Notes: a model not told the origin generated them from the letters alone. Shown: positions 42,684 to 53,549, counted from the stretch's first letter. The stretch: 64,000 nucleotides of DNA from Methylovulum psychrotolerans (GCF_002923755.1 NZ_PGFZ01000008.1:146674-210673), one strand, 5' to 3'. Numbers and translations are program-made.

Positions 42684-44303
42684 ATGACCTTGCCAATTGA
42701 TAGGGAAGGCATCAGGATTTTATGCCCTGATGCCACATCCCATACGTTTTGTAAGCGGCGGAGCCGCTATAAAACCCCACTGGTGTTACTGGGGCTATGG
42801 CCTTTACTGGTGGGGCAGCCCTTACAGGCGGCGCAATTTGACGGCCATTTGTTGGAAGCGGTGCGCCTTACTTTGGCGAACGCGCCTGATATCGCCCTGA
42901 GCGAGCAGCAAATCCAGGCCAGTCAAGGCCGTTTGCTGGCGGCGCAAAGCGAATTTGTCCCGGTCATTTACTCTGGGCTGGGCGGGCAGAGCATCCATAC
43001 CCCGTTGCCGCAAGCGTTGCGGTCGGGCGGACAAACCGAAATCAACGGCGACCTATTCAACTACACCGTTGGCGCAAGCAAAAAGCTCTATTCCGGGGTC
43101 ATCGTTAACCCTGAATTGAGTGTCATCCGCACCAGCGACAATTACGGCAACACCACTATCCCTAACAGCGGCAATCTCGCCCTCAATTTTACCGTGCCGT
43201 TACTGAAAAACAGCGGCACATTGGTCAATACCGCCAATATGACCGCCGCGCAACTGGAGCTGGATTCCGCCGTACACGATTACCGCTTCACCTTGTCGGC
43301 TAAAATTGCCTCCACCGTTATTGCCTATTGGGACTGCTTGGCCGCCAAAAAGTTGTTGGACATCAGTGCCGCCGCCGAGAATCGGTCTAAGGAGTTCCTC
43401 GACAGTGCCCATAAACTGGCTAATGCGGATGAAATTCCGCAAGCGGAAGTGAAGCGCTACGAAACCCAACTGGCGGGGGATACCATTAACCGTATCTCTG
43501 CGGAACAGGCCTTGGTTGTCGCGCGTGCCGGGCTGGCCTTGGCCATGCAGTTGCAAAACCAAGACCCCGCCGCCGTGGCCTTGCCTATCGACGATTTCCC
43601 CGTTGTGGAGCCTGCGGACTTGGCAAGCTTGGACAATGCCGTTTCTGTCCAGAATCTGATTGAAACAGCCGCCCAACAGCGTTTGGACGTGCAAGCCATC
43701 AGCATACGCCAACAGGCCGCCAACACGCTGTTGGCTGCCGCGCAGCAAAACAACCGTACCCAATTGGATTTGAACCTCAGCTTTGGTTATAGCGGCCTGA
43801 CTGAAGGCAGTGCCGTCGCCAATACTGTCACGGCCTTGCAACCTAAGGGTAACGGCCCTAATGCCGCCGTCAGTGTCAATCTGGCGTTCCCGGTCACTGA
43901 CAACGCCTACCGCAGCGCTATTGTCCAACGTGCCGCCGCCGCCGAGCAAAACAGTATCCAAACCCGTGCCTTGCAAAACGCCATCCGCAATAATATACAC
44001 GTCCACATCAATGCCTTGCGGCTGAGCGCCGCACAATGGGCAAAAGCGAAATTTCAGGCCGAAACCCAATTCCAAGTGCTGGAAAACGAAAAAAAACGCT
44101 ATAAATTGGGGGTCGGGTCAGTGCTGGACATCATTTACAACAACGGGCAACTGAGTGTCAGCCAAGCCAATGCCGTTTATGCCGCCCGCGATTTTTTCCA
44201 AGCCGTCATCCGCTTTAGGTTCGAGACCGGGCAATTGCTTGAACCGTTGCATGAACAGCAAACCTTGGATATGGCAGAACTCACTACCCTTCCCGATCAC
44301 TGA
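42684..44303 (+). CDS. TolC-family outer membrane efflux protein
   Basis: The 539-residue product has an N-terminal signal region (hydrophobic LVLLGLWPLLVG, cut after LQA) and two copies of the outer-membrane efflux domain, with long coiled-coil-forming helices (ALRLSAAQWAKAKFQAETQF, VGSVLDIIYNNGQLSVSQA). TolC proteins form the exit channel through the outer membrane for type I and MFP-linked exporters. It is the first of four tightly packed export genes, 18 bases before the HlyD-type gene, completing a trans-envelope route for the processed peptides. Confidence 0.88.
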   Translation: MTLPIDREGIRILCPDATSHTFCKRRSRYKTPLVLLGLWPLLVGQPLQAAQFDGHLLEAVRLTLANAPDIALSEQQIQASQGRLLAAQSEFVPVIYSGLGGQSIHTPLPQALRSGGQTEINGDLFNYTVGASKKLYSGVIVNPELSVIRTSDNYGNTTIPNSGNLALNFTVPLLKNSGTLVNTANMTAAQLELDSAVHDYRFTLSAKIASTVIAYWDCLAAKKLLDISAAAENRSKEFLDSAHKLANADEIPQAEVKRYETQLAGDTINRISAEQALVVARAGLALAMQLQNQDPAAVALPIDDFPVVEPADLASLDNAVSVQNLIETAAQQRLDVQAISIRQQAANTLLAAAQQNNRTQLDLNLSFGYSGLTEGSAVANTVTALQPKGNGPNAAVSVNLAFPVTDNAYRSAIVQRAAAAEQNSIQTRALQNAIRNNIHVHINALRLSAAQWAKAKFQAETQFQVLENEKKRYKLGVGSVLDIIYNNGQLSVSQANAVYAARDFFQAVIRFRFETGQLLEPLHEQQTLDMAELTTLPDH

Positions 44304-44321
44304 TTTTAGGACTGATGCACC

Positions 44322-45578
44322 ATGAATAACGGGCTGTTTCGCCAATCCGCTTTGCAGGCGCTCGCCAGACCGGAGCAACTGGACCAATTTTTGACCCTAA
44401 CCCGGCCTCGGGCTTGGCTGGGGTTGGGCGCGTTGGCGATGATTCTCGCCGCCGTGCTGATTTGGGGTATTTTTGGTTCTTTGCCCACCACTGTGGTGGG
44501 TACTGGCATTTTGATCAGCCGGGGCGGGGTTTTTAATGTTGTCGCCCTAGGTAACGGGGTAGTGACGGAAATGGCTGACCTGAAGGTCGGCGATCCCGTC
44601 CGTAAGGGACAAGTGCTGGGGCGTATCGACCAACCGGCCATGGCACAACAAATCCAAGCGGCCCAGATAGAACTGGAGCGGCTGGAAAAGGAAGAGGCCG
44701 AAGTTATTGCGATGATACATGCGCAACAGACGGCTCAAGAGCATTCTTTCATTTCCCGGAAAAATGCGCTGCAAAATATCATCCATGCCAAGGAAGAGCA
44801 TTTGCGTTCGTTGAATACGGTCAAACAGTCACGGGCCGGTTTGGTCAGCGAAGGGCTGATTACCAAGCAAGGCTACGAAGAAACGCAACAACTGATTTAT
44901 GCCGAAGAAAACGCCATTGATGAGGTGCAAAGCCAGTTGCAACAACTAGGGCTGGAAAAATTGGGCAATGCCGACCAGCATAGTGAACGTTTGCGCATGT
45001 TGCGTTCGCGTATCCTCCAAGGCCAAAACCAATTGCAAGACATGCAATTGCGCCAACGGCTCGCTGTGGACATTATCAGCCAGCATGACGGCAATATCAT
45101 TGAAACCATGACTACCCGTGGCAGCGCCATCACCACGGGCCAAGCCATTTTGAGTTTGGAAATCACGGCCAAAAACTTGGAAGCCGTCATTTACCTGCCG
45201 CCTCTGAGCAATGCCAAACGCCTGCAACCGGGTATGACCGCGCGTATTTCCCCCGTCACTTATAAAAAAGAACGCTATGGCTATCTGCTTGGCAAGGTCA
45301 AAGGCGTAGCCAAGTATCCTGCCACCGCCGCCGGCATGATGGCGATGTTCAATAATGAATCGTTGGTTGGCGCCTTGTCGCAACAAGGGCCACCGATTGC
45401 GGTGTCGGTAGATTTGCTGACCGACCCCAGCACGGCGAGCGGCTATGCTTGGTCATCGGATACGGGCGCGAAGCTGGAATTGAGCGGCGGCACGATGGCA
45501 ACCGGCAATTTTATCATCGAAAGCAAACGGCCCATCAGTCTGGTGTTGCCGTGGCTGAGGGAACTCACTGGCTTGTAA
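44322..45578 (+). CDS. NHLM-type HlyD secretion adaptor
   Basis: The 418-residue product has one membrane span near the N-terminus (LGLGALAMILAAVLIWGIFG), a lipoyl-like split domain starting TVVGTGILISRGGVFNVVA, a long coiled coil (residues ~110-240) and a C-terminal beta-barrel. This is the periplasmic adaptor of the NHLM family, linking the inner-membrane ABC transporters to the TolC channel. It lies 15 bases before the peptidase-transporter gene. Confidence 0.92.
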   Translation: MNNGLFRQSALQALARPEQLDQFLTLTRPRAWLGLGALAMILAAVLIWGIFGSLPTTVVGTGILISRGGVFNVVALGNGVVTEMADLKVGDPVRKGQVLGRIDQPAMAQQIQAAQIELERLEKEEAEVIAMIHAQQTAQEHSFISRKNALQNIIHAKEEHLRSLNTVKQSRAGLVSEGLITKQGYEETQQLIYAEENAIDEVQSQLQQLGLEKLGNADQHSERLRMLRSRILQGQNQLQDMQLRQRLAVDIISQHDGNIIETMTTRGSAITTGQAILSLEITAKNLEAVIYLPPLSNAKRLQPGMTARISPVTYKKERYGYLLGKVKGVAKYPATAAGMMAMFNNESLVGALSQQGPPIAVSVDLLTDPSTASGYAWSSDTGAKLELSGGTMATGNFIIESKRPISLVLPWLRELTGL

Positions 45579-45593
45579 ACAGAAGGAACTCAC

Positions 45594-47783
45594 ATGTTAA
45601 AAGGGTTGTTGAAAAAAAGCTGGTTTGCTAACGGTAAAGCAAGTGGCGCACGGGTGCGGACACCCACCGTTTTACAAATGGAAGCGGTGGAATGCGGAGC
45701 GGCGGCTTTGGCGATTGTGCTGGGCTATTATGGCCGCTTCGTGCCGCTAGAAGAGCTGCGGGTGGCCTGCGGCGTGTCGCGTGATGGCAGCAAAGCCAGT
45801 AATGTTGTGCGGGCAGCACGCACTTATGGCTTGATCGCCAAAGGTATGCGCCTGGAGCCGGGCAGTTTGGCTGCACAGAACAGGCCGCTTATTGTGTTTT
45901 GGAATTTCAACCATTTTTTGGTGTTGGAAGGCTTTGGCAAACAGCGGGTTTATCTGAACGATCCGGCCACCGGGCCGCGCACGGTCACGGCGGAAGAGTT
46001 CAACAAGGCATATACGGGTGTGGCACTGACGTTTGAGGCCGGGCCGGAATTTTGCCCCGGCGGGCAAGCCCGCAGTTTGCTCAGATCGCTTAAGCCCCGC
46101 CTGAAGGGTACGGGGACGGGGCTGGCGTTTGTGCTGTTGGCAAGTTTGGCGTTGGTCATCCCTGGGCTGGTCATCCCCATCTTCACCCAGGTCTTTGTCG
46201 ATAATATTCTCATAGACCACATGGGCAATTGGCTCAGGCCGTTGTTGGTGGGTATGGTGGCCACCGCTTTGTTGCGCGGCCTGTTCACGTTATTGCAACA
46301 AACGTATTTGTTGCGCTTAGAAATGCGCTTGGCGTTGACCTCGTCCAGCACCTTTATTTGGCATGTGTTGCGCCTGCCCGTGGAGTTTTTCAACCAACGC
46401 TATGCTGGTGACATCACGATGCGGGTCTTCTCCAATGACAGCATCGCCCAGATACTGTCTGGTGATTTGGCCACCAATGCCGCCAATATTGTGTCATTGG
46501 TGTTTTTTGCCTTGATCATGTTCCAATACGACTGGATGCTGACTTTAGTCGGCATTGCCATCACCGCGATCAATTATGCCGCCTTTAAAACCGTGGCGCG
46601 GCTACGCAAAGACAGCAACATGAAATTGTTGCAAGACCAAGGTAAGCTCAATGCCGTAACTATGGGCGGTGTCCAAGCCATAGAGACCATCAAGGCCACG
46701 GGTGCCGAGAGCGATTTTTTTTCCCGTTGGGCTGGCCACCGCGCCAAGGTCAACAACACCGAGCAGGGACTGGAATTGTACAACTGCTTGTTGGCGGCTT
46801 TGCCGACATTGCTGTCGGGGCTGACCAGTGTGGCCATCTTGGGTTTGGGCGGGCTCAGGGTCATCAATGGTGAACTGACTGTGGGTATGTTGGTGGCTTT
46901 CCAAAGCCTGATGAGCAGTTTTACCCAACCTGTCACCAATCTGATGGGGTTGGCTGGCAAGTTACAACAGGCTGAAGGCGATTTGGCACGCTTGGATGAT
47001 GTCTTGCATTATAAGGCCGCAGACTGGGAAGAGTCTGCCAGTACCCTAGAAACGGAGGCAAAATTACAGGGCGAGTTGGAATTACGCAATCTTTGTTTTG
47101 GCTACAGCCGTTTGGATCCGCCGTTAATCGACAATTTCAACCTGCACTTGCAGCCCGGCCAACGGGTCGCCCTAGTGGGTGCATCCGGCAGCGGCAAGTC
47201 CACTATCGCCAAGCTGGTCATGGGGCTTAACGCGCCCTGGTCAGGCGATATTTTGTTGGATGGCATCCCTAAGCAAGACTTGCCGCGTTTGGTCTTACAT
47301 GCCTCCTTGAACGGTGTTGACCAAGATGTGTATTTGTTTGAAGGCACGGTGCGCGATAACCTGAGCTTATGGGACGACACCTTGCTTGAGGTGGACATCA
47401 TCCGTGCGGCTAAAGATGCCTGCATCCATGATGCCATTATCAGTCGGGCCGGCGGTTATGGCAGCCTTGTCGAGGAAGGCGGCACCAATTATAGCGGCGG
47501 CATGGCTCAACGTCTGGAAATCGCCCGCGCTTTGGCCAGCAACCCGCGTATTTTGGTCATGGATGAGGCCACGGCGGCTCTGGACCCCAGTACGGAAAAA
47601 CAAATTGATGACCATATCCGCCAGCGTGGCTGTACCTGCCTGATCGTCGCGCACCGCTTATCCACCATCCGCGATTGTGACGAAATCATCGTCATGGAAC
47701 GTGGTCGGATTATCGAACGCGGTAACCACGAGCAGTTGCTCAACCTGAAAAAAGCCTACTACCGTTTGGTTAGCGAAACATGA
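45594..47783 (+). CDS. NHLM peptide exporter with C39 double-glycine peptidase
   Basis: The 729-residue product has three parts. The N-terminal C39 peptidase has the triad C34 (LQMEAVECGAAAL), H107 (FNHFLVLEG) and D123 (LNDPATGP). Six membrane spans follow at about residues 160-440. The C-terminal ATPase has Walker A GASGSGKST, signature YSGGMAQRLEIARAL and Walker B RILVMDEATAALD. It cuts leaders after the double glycine and pumps the mature peptide across the inner membrane. All catalytic residues are intact. Its stop overlaps the start of the second transporter by four bases (ATGA), so the pair may assemble as a heterodimer or act in sequence. Confidence 0.96.
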   Translation: MLKGLLKKSWFANGKASGARVRTPTVLQMEAVECGAAALAIVLGYYGRFVPLEELRVACGVSRDGSKASNVVRAARTYGLIAKGMRLEPGSLAAQNRPLIVFWNFNHFLVLEGFGKQRVYLNDPATGPRTVTAEEFNKAYTGVALTFEAGPEFCPGGQARSLLRSLKPRLKGTGTGLAFVLLASLALVIPGLVIPIFTQVFVDNILIDHMGNWLRPLLVGMVATALLRGLFTLLQQTYLLRLEMRLALTSSSTFIWHVLRLPVEFFNQRYAGDITMRVFSNDSIAQILSGDLATNAANIVSLVFFALIMFQYDWMLTLVGIAITAINYAAFKTVARLRKDSNMKLLQDQGKLNAVTMGGVQAIETIKATGAESDFFSRWAGHRAKVNNTEQGLELYNCLLAALPTLLSGLTSVAILGLGGLRVINGELTVGMLVAFQSLMSSFTQPVTNLMGLAGKLQQAEGDLARLDDVLHYKAADWEESASTLETEAKLQGELELRNLCFGYSRLDPPLIDNFNLHLQPGQRVALVGASGSGKSTIAKLVMGLNAPWSGDILLDGIPKQDLPRLVLHASLNGVDQDVYLFEGTVRDNLSLWDDTLLEVDIIRAAKDACIHDAIISRAGGYGSLVEEGGTNYSGGMAQRLEIARALASNPRILVMDEATAALDPSTEKQIDDHIRQRGCTCLIVAHRLSTIRDCDEIIVMERGRIIERGNHEQLLNLKKAYYRLVSET

Positions 47784-50644
47784 ACATAAGCGCCTTAGAA
47801 ACCCTGCCCTTAGATAGTAACCAGCCGATATTGCTGAACGGGCGCAGCGAACTGTGGAAGGTCGCACAAGGCCAAGTTGACTTGTTCGCTGTCGAAGTCA
47901 GGGACGGCAATCCCGTTGGGGTACGCGAACATATCTGCCGTTTGCAAGCGGGGCACTATTTGCTGGGCTTGGGGGAGGGTGGCGGCGCGGTCGGAATGGG
48001 TCTGTTAGCGGTGGGATTACCTGGCACCCGTCTGGCTTGTTTGGCTTCTTCCCTATCAGCGCGTGCCGAACTGGCGGCAGAATCGCCCGAAGAATGGGTA
48101 GCCGAGTTGGATGAATGGCTAATTATGCTCAATGTGGTGTTGCGCCAATCATCGGCTATGGATTCGTTGTTTGAAGAAGCCGATAAGGAAGACCACGAAG
48201 GCGTGGTTTGGCTAGTTGACCCTAGTGGTGAGGCATTGATACCGGTGCTGGTGTGGATGCCCATGCAGCAAGTGCGTTCGCGGACGGTGGTGTTGCCGTT
48301 AAATTTGCAGGCTTGGATGGAAGCCAGCGTGGACGGCGATTTGGTGTGTCAAAGCAGTGCGGTGCTGGCCAGCACCGGGCATTTGCAAACCGCCTTAGAT
48401 GCCTGCCATAGTGCCTTGCTGGAAGCGATCAAAGAGCAGCGCGACCAACGCCAAAGCGCGGAAGCGCAACGCTTGGTATATAAGCAGGAACTGGAAACGC
48501 AACGGTTCGGTGATGCCTTAGCAGGGTTGACCCACATTATGGATGCCTCGTCTGAACACTATTTGCCGTTCAGCGATTGGACAGGGCTGGCGGCTGTGGA
48601 TGCCTGTTTGTTGGTGATGGAAGCCAGCGGTATCCGTTCGCCTTTGCCCAGCGGCGAGAAAATTGATCCTGCCATTCACACAGTGGAAAATTTGGCCTTA
48701 CGCAGTCGGGCCGCCCTGCGCCAAGTGACGCTCACGGGTGAGCATTGGTGGCAGGAGGATGCCGGGGCGTTGCTGGCCGCCCGTAAAGACGGCAGTCCGG
48801 TGGCGTTGTTACCGCGTGGCCGCCAAGGCTATTGGCTGGTTGATCCCACCGATAAATCGCGCGTACCTTTAACCCAGGAGAATGCCGCCGGGCTTGGCGA
48901 TACCGCCGTGACGTTTTTCCGCACCTTCCCGATTGGACAGCCGATTGGGATCAAAGAGGCTTTGCGTCTGGGCAAGGTGGGGAGCGGTGGCGACTTCCGC
49001 CGTTTACTGGGGGTGGGTGTATTGGGCGGCCTATTAGGGCTGTTAGTGCCATTCGGCACTGGCTTGCTGATCGACAGCGTCATCCCCAACGCCCAACACA
49101 GCGAACTGGTGCAACTGGTATTGCTGTTGTTCACCGCTACCCTAGGTATCAGCGCCTTTGAACTGACCCGCGCCATTGCTATGTTACGCATTATGGATGG
49201 CCGCATCGGCAATGCTGTGCAAATGGCGGTGATCCATCGCCTGTTGTATTTGCCGACGGTGTTTTTCCGCCGCTATTCGGCGGGCGATTTAGCCAACCGC
49301 GCACTGGGCATCGGCATGATCTTCCGCCAATTCAACACCACCACACAAGCGGCGGTACTCAGTTGGTTTTTCGGTTTGGCCAGTTTAATCTGTCTGTTTT
49401 TCATCAGCCAAAAGTTGGCTTGGCTGGCGGTGCTGTTGGCGGTGTTGATCATCCTGCTGTTTTCCGGCCTCAATTACTGGCGGCTTACTTTTGAGCGGCG
49501 TAAATATCGGTTGCAAGGCACGCTTGCCAGCCGGGTGTTCCAGTTGCTCAACGGTATCGGCAAACTCCACGCCAACGGTGCGGAAAAACGCGCCTTTGCG
49601 TTGTGGGCGACCGATTTCGCCAAACAAAAAGCCTTGGATTATCAGGCCCGCCGTATCAGCAACATCATCATCGTTATTGAGTCAAGCTACCCGGTTTTGG
49701 CATCGGCGCTGTTATTTGGCATCACCGCTTTTGCCCTGCCTAACCTCAGCACCGGCGATTTTGTTTTTTTCAACACGGCATTCACGCAGTTTTTAGCTTC
49801 CACTTTGGCGATGTTCAACGCCCTGACGATGCTAATCCCCGTCATTCCGCTATACGAACGCGCCCAACCCATTTTAGAGACTTTGCCGGAAATGAGCGCC
49901 GCCCACAAGTCCCCCGGCCTATTGACCGGGGCGATTGACCTTAATTTGGTTACATTCCGTTATGTTCCTGATGGGCCGACTATACTCCATAACTTGTCAA
50001 TCAACATAAAATCTGGCGAATTCATTGCCTTTGTCGGCCCGTCAGGTTCGGGTAAATCCACTATATATCGGCTGTTATTGGGGTTTGATAACCCTGAATC
50101 AGGCGCGATTTATTATGATGGCCAAGACCTGTCCGGTCTGGATATTGGTGCGGTCAGGAAGCAACTGGGCGTGGTGCTGCAAAACGGCAAGCTGATGTCG
50201 GGTGATGTCTTCAGCAATATTGTCGGTTCCGCACCGCTGACCTTGGATGATGCTTGGGAAGCCGCCCGTATCGCGGGTTTGGAAGCCGACATTAAAGCCA
50301 TGCCGATGGGTATGCACACCGTCATCGCCGAAGGTGCGGGAACACTGTCCGGCGGCCAAAGACAACGGCTGATGATTGCCCGCGCCGTGGTCAACAAACC
50401 CCGCATCCTGCTGTTTGACGAGGCCACCAGTGCCCTTGACAACCATACCCAATCCATTGTTTCACAAAGCATTGAACACCTTAATGCCACCCGCATCGTC
50501 ATTGCCCACCGCCTATCCACTATTCAGAAAGCCGACCGCATTTTCGTCATTGAGGCCGGACAGGTCAGCGAATGTGGGACTTATGATGAACTGATGGCAA
50601 AGGGTGGCGCGTTTGCGTTGTTGGCCAAGCGGCAATTGTTGTAA
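47780..50644 (+). CDS. NHLM ABC transporter without peptidase
   Basis: The 954-residue product starts with a cyclic-nucleotide-binding-like beta barrel (SELWKVAQGQVDLFAVEV, LQAGHYLLGLGEGGG) in place of the C39 domain. A long helical middle follows, then a six-span ABC domain and an ATPase with GPSGSGKST, LSGGQRQRLMIARAV and RILLFDEATSALD. This is the standard second transporter of NHLM systems. It is translationally coupled to the first. No gene follows within 226 bases, so it ends the export operon. Confidence 0.94.
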   Translation: MNISALETLPLDSNQPILLNGRSELWKVAQGQVDLFAVEVRDGNPVGVREHICRLQAGHYLLGLGEGGGAVGMGLLAVGLPGTRLACLASSLSARAELAAESPEEWVAELDEWLIMLNVVLRQSSAMDSLFEEADKEDHEGVVWLVDPSGEALIPVLVWMPMQQVRSRTVVLPLNLQAWMEASVDGDLVCQSSAVLASTGHLQTALDACHSALLEAIKEQRDQRQSAEAQRLVYKQELETQRFGDALAGLTHIMDASSEHYLPFSDWTGLAAVDACLLVMEASGIRSPLPSGEKIDPAIHTVENLALRSRAALRQVTLTGEHWWQEDAGALLAARKDGSPVALLPRGRQGYWLVDPTDKSRVPLTQENAAGLGDTAVTFFRTFPIGQPIGIKEALRLGKVGSGGDFRRLLGVGVLGGLLGLLVPFGTGLLIDSVIPNAQHSELVQLVLLLFTATLGISAFELTRAIAMLRIMDGRIGNAVQMAVIHRLLYLPTVFFRRYSAGDLANRALGIGMIFRQFNTTTQAAVLSWFFGLASLICLFFISQKLAWLAVLLAVLIILLFSGLNYWRLTFERRKYRLQGTLASRVFQLLNGIGKLHANGAEKRAFALWATDFAKQKALDYQARRISNIIIVIESSYPVLASALLFGITAFALPNLSTGDFVFFNTAFTQFLASTLAMFNALTMLIPVIPLYERAQPILETLPEMSAAHKSPGLLTGAIDLNLVTFRYVPDGPTILHNLSINIKSGEFIAFVGPSGSGKSTIYRLLLGFDNPESGAIYYDGQDLSGLDIGAVRKQLGVVLQNGKLMSGDVFSNIVGSAPLTLDDAWEAARIAGLEADIKAMPMGMHTVIAEGAGTLSGGQRQRLMIARAVVNKPRILLFDEATSALDNHTQSIVSQSIEHLNATRIVIAHRLSTIQKADRIFVIEAGQVSECGTYDELMAKGGAFALLAKRQLL

Positions 50645-50870
50645 CAGCGCGTTAAGCTATGACGTTATTTTATGCATATTGCATAGCGGATGATATGTCC
50701 GGTATTACCATCATTAAATTATTTCACACGATGTTGGAGTAGGTTACATCCAATGACAAGGCTTTTGTGTTCTTCTGCACTGCCGCCTATCCGTCCCTAG
50801 CCCATATACTCTATAATGGTAGCCATTTTTCCACCCATTCCACTTACTCCACATCTAAAGGAATTGTTAC

Positions 50871-52568
50871 ATGGCTCACCCTGACGAACCTACTTCTAAC
50901 ACCCGCACCTTTTCATCACAAGTTGTCGATGGCATGGAGCGCGCGCCTAGCCGCGCCATGTTACATGCGGTCGGCTTTAGCAATGAAGATTTTAAAAAGC
51001 CGCAAATTGGCATCGCTTCGACATGGAGCATGGTCACGCCTTGCAATATGCACATCAACAAACTGGCGGACGATGCGGCGGCGGGGGTTAATAACGCCAA
51101 CGGTAAAGCCGTGGTGTTCAACACAATCACCATTTCTGACGGTATCTCTATGGGTACTGAGGGCATGAAATACTCGTTGGTGTCGCGTGAAGTGATCGCC
51201 GACTCGATAGAAACCGTGGTCGGTTGCCAAGGTTTCGATGGCGTGGTCGCTATCGGCGGCTGTGACAAAAACATGCCCGGCTGTATGATCGCCATTTCCC
51301 GCCTCAACCGTCCGGCGATTTTCGTCTACGGCGGCACGATTATGCCCGGTTGCCACAAAGACAAAAAACTCGATGTTGTGTCGGTGTTTGAAGCGGTCGG
51401 CGCACGCGCCAATAATAAAATCGACGATGAAGAGCTGGCGCAAATTGAAGCCAAAGCCATTCCTGGCGCGGGTTCTTGCGGTGGCATGTATACCGCCAAC
51501 ACCATGGCCTCGGCGATTGAAGCCTTGGGCATGAGTTTGCCGAACAGCTCCGCGCAAGCCGCCATTTCCAACGACAAACGCCTGGACTGCGAACGTGCGG
51601 GCGCGGCGGTGTTGGAGTTGCTGAAAAAAGGCATCAAGCCCAGCGACATCATGACCAAAGAAGCCTTTGAAAATGCCATCACCGTAGTCATCGCCTTGGG
51701 CGGTTCCACTAACGCGGTGCTGCATATCTTAGCGATGGCGAATGCGGCGAAAGTGGACATTAACTTGGACGATTTTACCCGTATCGGCAAGCGCGTGCCG
51801 ATGTTGGCGGATTTGAAGCCTAGCGGACGCTACCAAATGGCGGAATTGATCGAAATCGGCGGTATCCAACCGTTAATGAAAGTCCTGTTAGGCGCAGGTT
51901 TACTGCACGGCGATTGTTTGACCGTGACCGGCAAAACTTTGGCGGAAAACTTGGCTGAGGTTGCGCCTTACCCGGACGGTCAGGATATGATCCGTGCCTT
52001 AAGCAACCCGATTAAAAAAGACAGCCACTTGGTCGTTTTATACGGCAACCTCGCCCCCGAAGGCGCGGTGGCAAAAATTACGGGTAAGGAAGGCCTGTGC
52101 TTTACGGGTACGGCAAAGGTGTTTGATGCCGAAGAGCTAGCTCTGCAAAGCATCTTGAACGGCGATATTGTTAAAGGCGATGTGATTGTTATCCGCTACG
52201 AAGGCCCTAAAGGCGGCCCCGGAATGCGTGAAATGCTCTCACCCACCTCGGCGATTATGGGCAAAGGCTTAGGCAAAGAAGTCGCGCTGATTACCGATGG
52301 GCGGTTTTCCGGCGGTACGCATGGCTTCGTGGTCGGCCACATCACCCCGGAAGCTTACGTCGGCGGGCCTTTAGCGGTTATCGAAAACGGCGACACCATT
52401 ACTATTGATGCGGAAAACAACGCTTTGACCCTGCATGTTAATGAGCATGAAATGGCGCGGCGCATGGACAAATGGCAACAACCTGCACCCCGTTATACGC
52501 GTGGGGTGTTGGCTAAGTATGCTAAGTTGGTTAACTCGGCTTCTTTGGGGGCGGTTACGGATAATTAG
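50871..52568 (+). CDS. ilvD: Dihydroxy-acid dehydratase
   Basis: The 565-residue product converts dihydroxy acids to the 2-keto precursors of valine and isoleucine. Iron-sulfur ligand cysteines occur in [19 protein letters not shown] and [12 protein letters not shown], and the C-terminal block has [14 protein letters not shown]. The size fits the short form. It is a stand-alone gene with its own terminator and does not belong to the peptide operon. Confidence 0.96.
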   Translation: MAHPDEPTSNTRTFSSQVVDGMERAPSRAMLHAVGFSNEDFKKPQIGIASTWSMVTPCNMHINKLADDAAAGVNNANGKAVVFNTITISDGISMGTEGMKYSLVSREVIADSIETVVGCQGFDGVVAIGGCDKNMPGCMIAISRLNRPAIFVYGGTIMPGCHKDKKLDVVSVFEAVGARANNKIDDEELAQIEAKAIPGAGSCGGMYTANTMASAIEALGMSLPNSSAQAAISNDKRLDCERAGAAVLELLKKGIKPSDIMTKEAFENAITVVIALGGSTNAVLHILAMANAAKVDINLDDFTRIGKRVPMLADLKPSGRYQMAELIEIGGIQPLMKVLLGAGLLHGDCLTVTGKTLAENLAEVAPYPDGQDMIRALSNPIKKDSHLVVLYGNLAPEGAVAKITGKEGLCFTGTAKVFDAEELALQSILNGDIVKGDVIVIRYEGPKGGPGMREMLSPTSAIMGKGLGKEVALITDGRFSGGTHGFVVGHITPEAYVGGPLAVIENGDTITIDAENNALTLHVNEHEMARRMDKWQQPAPRYTRGVLAKYAKLVNSASLGAVTDN

Positions 52569-52614
52569 GATGGGGTAGGGCTAAGCCTGTTTGTTAAGGT
52601 TTGGAGAAAGGGCC

Positions 52615-52650
52615 GCTTCTGTTCCGGTATGTTCTGGAACAGAAGCTTTA
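52615..52650 (+). terminator. Rho-independent terminator of ilvD
   Basis: An 11-bp perfect stem (GCTTCTGTTCC at 52615-52625, GGAACAGAAGC at 52636-52646) with a 10-base loop is followed by TTTATC. It starts 47 bases after the ilvD stop and lies just before the next gene. Confidence 0.8.
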
Positions 52651-52676
52651 TCATAAAGATCTATAGAGTAATTGCC

Positions 52677-53549
52677 ATGTCTAGTTTCTATAAATTCATT
52701 GATAATAATCTTGATGTTATTCATAGCTTAATTGGTGGCAGTATCAAATTCACGCCAATACCGGAACTGAACGATCCATCCGAGCTTGTGCCGAATCTCG
52801 ATATTGACGAGATAAAAGCTTCACTTCAGTACCTACGTCAGCATGGTTATAGCGAACAAGATATGATTTATCTCAGGCAACAGGGCAACCTTTTGCAGCG
52901 TCTAGCACCAGAAGTTATGGTTATTGGAATACCTGCGACACAAGAACAGGCAAGCCAAGTTATCCGCTTACCATTTTTTAATGATATACAAAATTTAGAA
53001 CCGCAGCTTTACAGAACTGCCACAGCAATTTCCTCCAATGTCGGCATATTCTGTCTTTCGCAACGATATGACTCACTTCCTATGTGGGCGCATTATGCGG
53101 CTAATGCCAAAGGATTTGTGGTTGAGTTTCTAGAGTCCGAATTAAAAAATGAATTTTTGGGTGACAATACTGGTGTGTTGAACCAGCTTATTCCAGTACG
53201 CTATGGACAAGAAATATCAGGTGTAACTTTTGACCCAAAGTCCCACGAATCACTTTTTTTCGATAAATTCCAAGATTGGCAGTACGAACAAGAAGTGCGC
53301 ATTATAAAGCCGCTCAAAGAATGTAACAAAGTAGAATATAAAAAAACAGAATGCCAAGAAACTGGCATCATATACTTACATCAGCTTCCTTTCACTTGCA
53401 TAGGGCGTGTGATATTGGGCTGGAACATTTCTCCAGAGCATCGGAATGCTGTAGTTGACTATGTTCATAGCCTTGATTCGCCAGTAGAAGTTGTGCAAGC
53501 AAGATTTTCAATCAGAACAGGGGTAGAATTGATGAGCCTAAATGATTAA
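52677..53549 (+). CDS. DUF2971 family protein
   Basis: The 290-residue product (from the ATG at 52677, MSSFYKFIDNN) has the DUF2971 layout: an N-terminal FTPIPELNDPSE block, IFCLSQRYDSLPMWAHYA in the middle, then GFVVEFLE and a late FDKFQDWQYEQEVRIIKP. The biochemical role of the family is not established; members often occur in islands with defence or mobile genes. A 16-codon upstream extension to 52629 overlaps the terminator of ilvD and is not used. The AT content is higher than in ilvD, suggesting import. Confidence 0.8.
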   Translation: MSSFYKFIDNNLDVIHSLIGGSIKFTPIPELNDPSELVPNLDIDEIKASLQYLRQHGYSEQDMIYLRQQGNLLQRLAPEVMVIGIPATQEQASQVIRLPFFNDIQNLEPQLYRTATAISSNVGIFCLSQRYDSLPMWAHYAANAKGFVVEFLESELKNEFLGDNTGVLNQLIPVRYGQEISGVTFDPKSHESLFFDKFQDWQYEQEVRIIKPLKECNKVEYKKTECQETGIIYLHQLPFTCIGRVILGWNISPEHRNAVVDYVHSLDSPVEVVQARFSIRTGVELMSLND

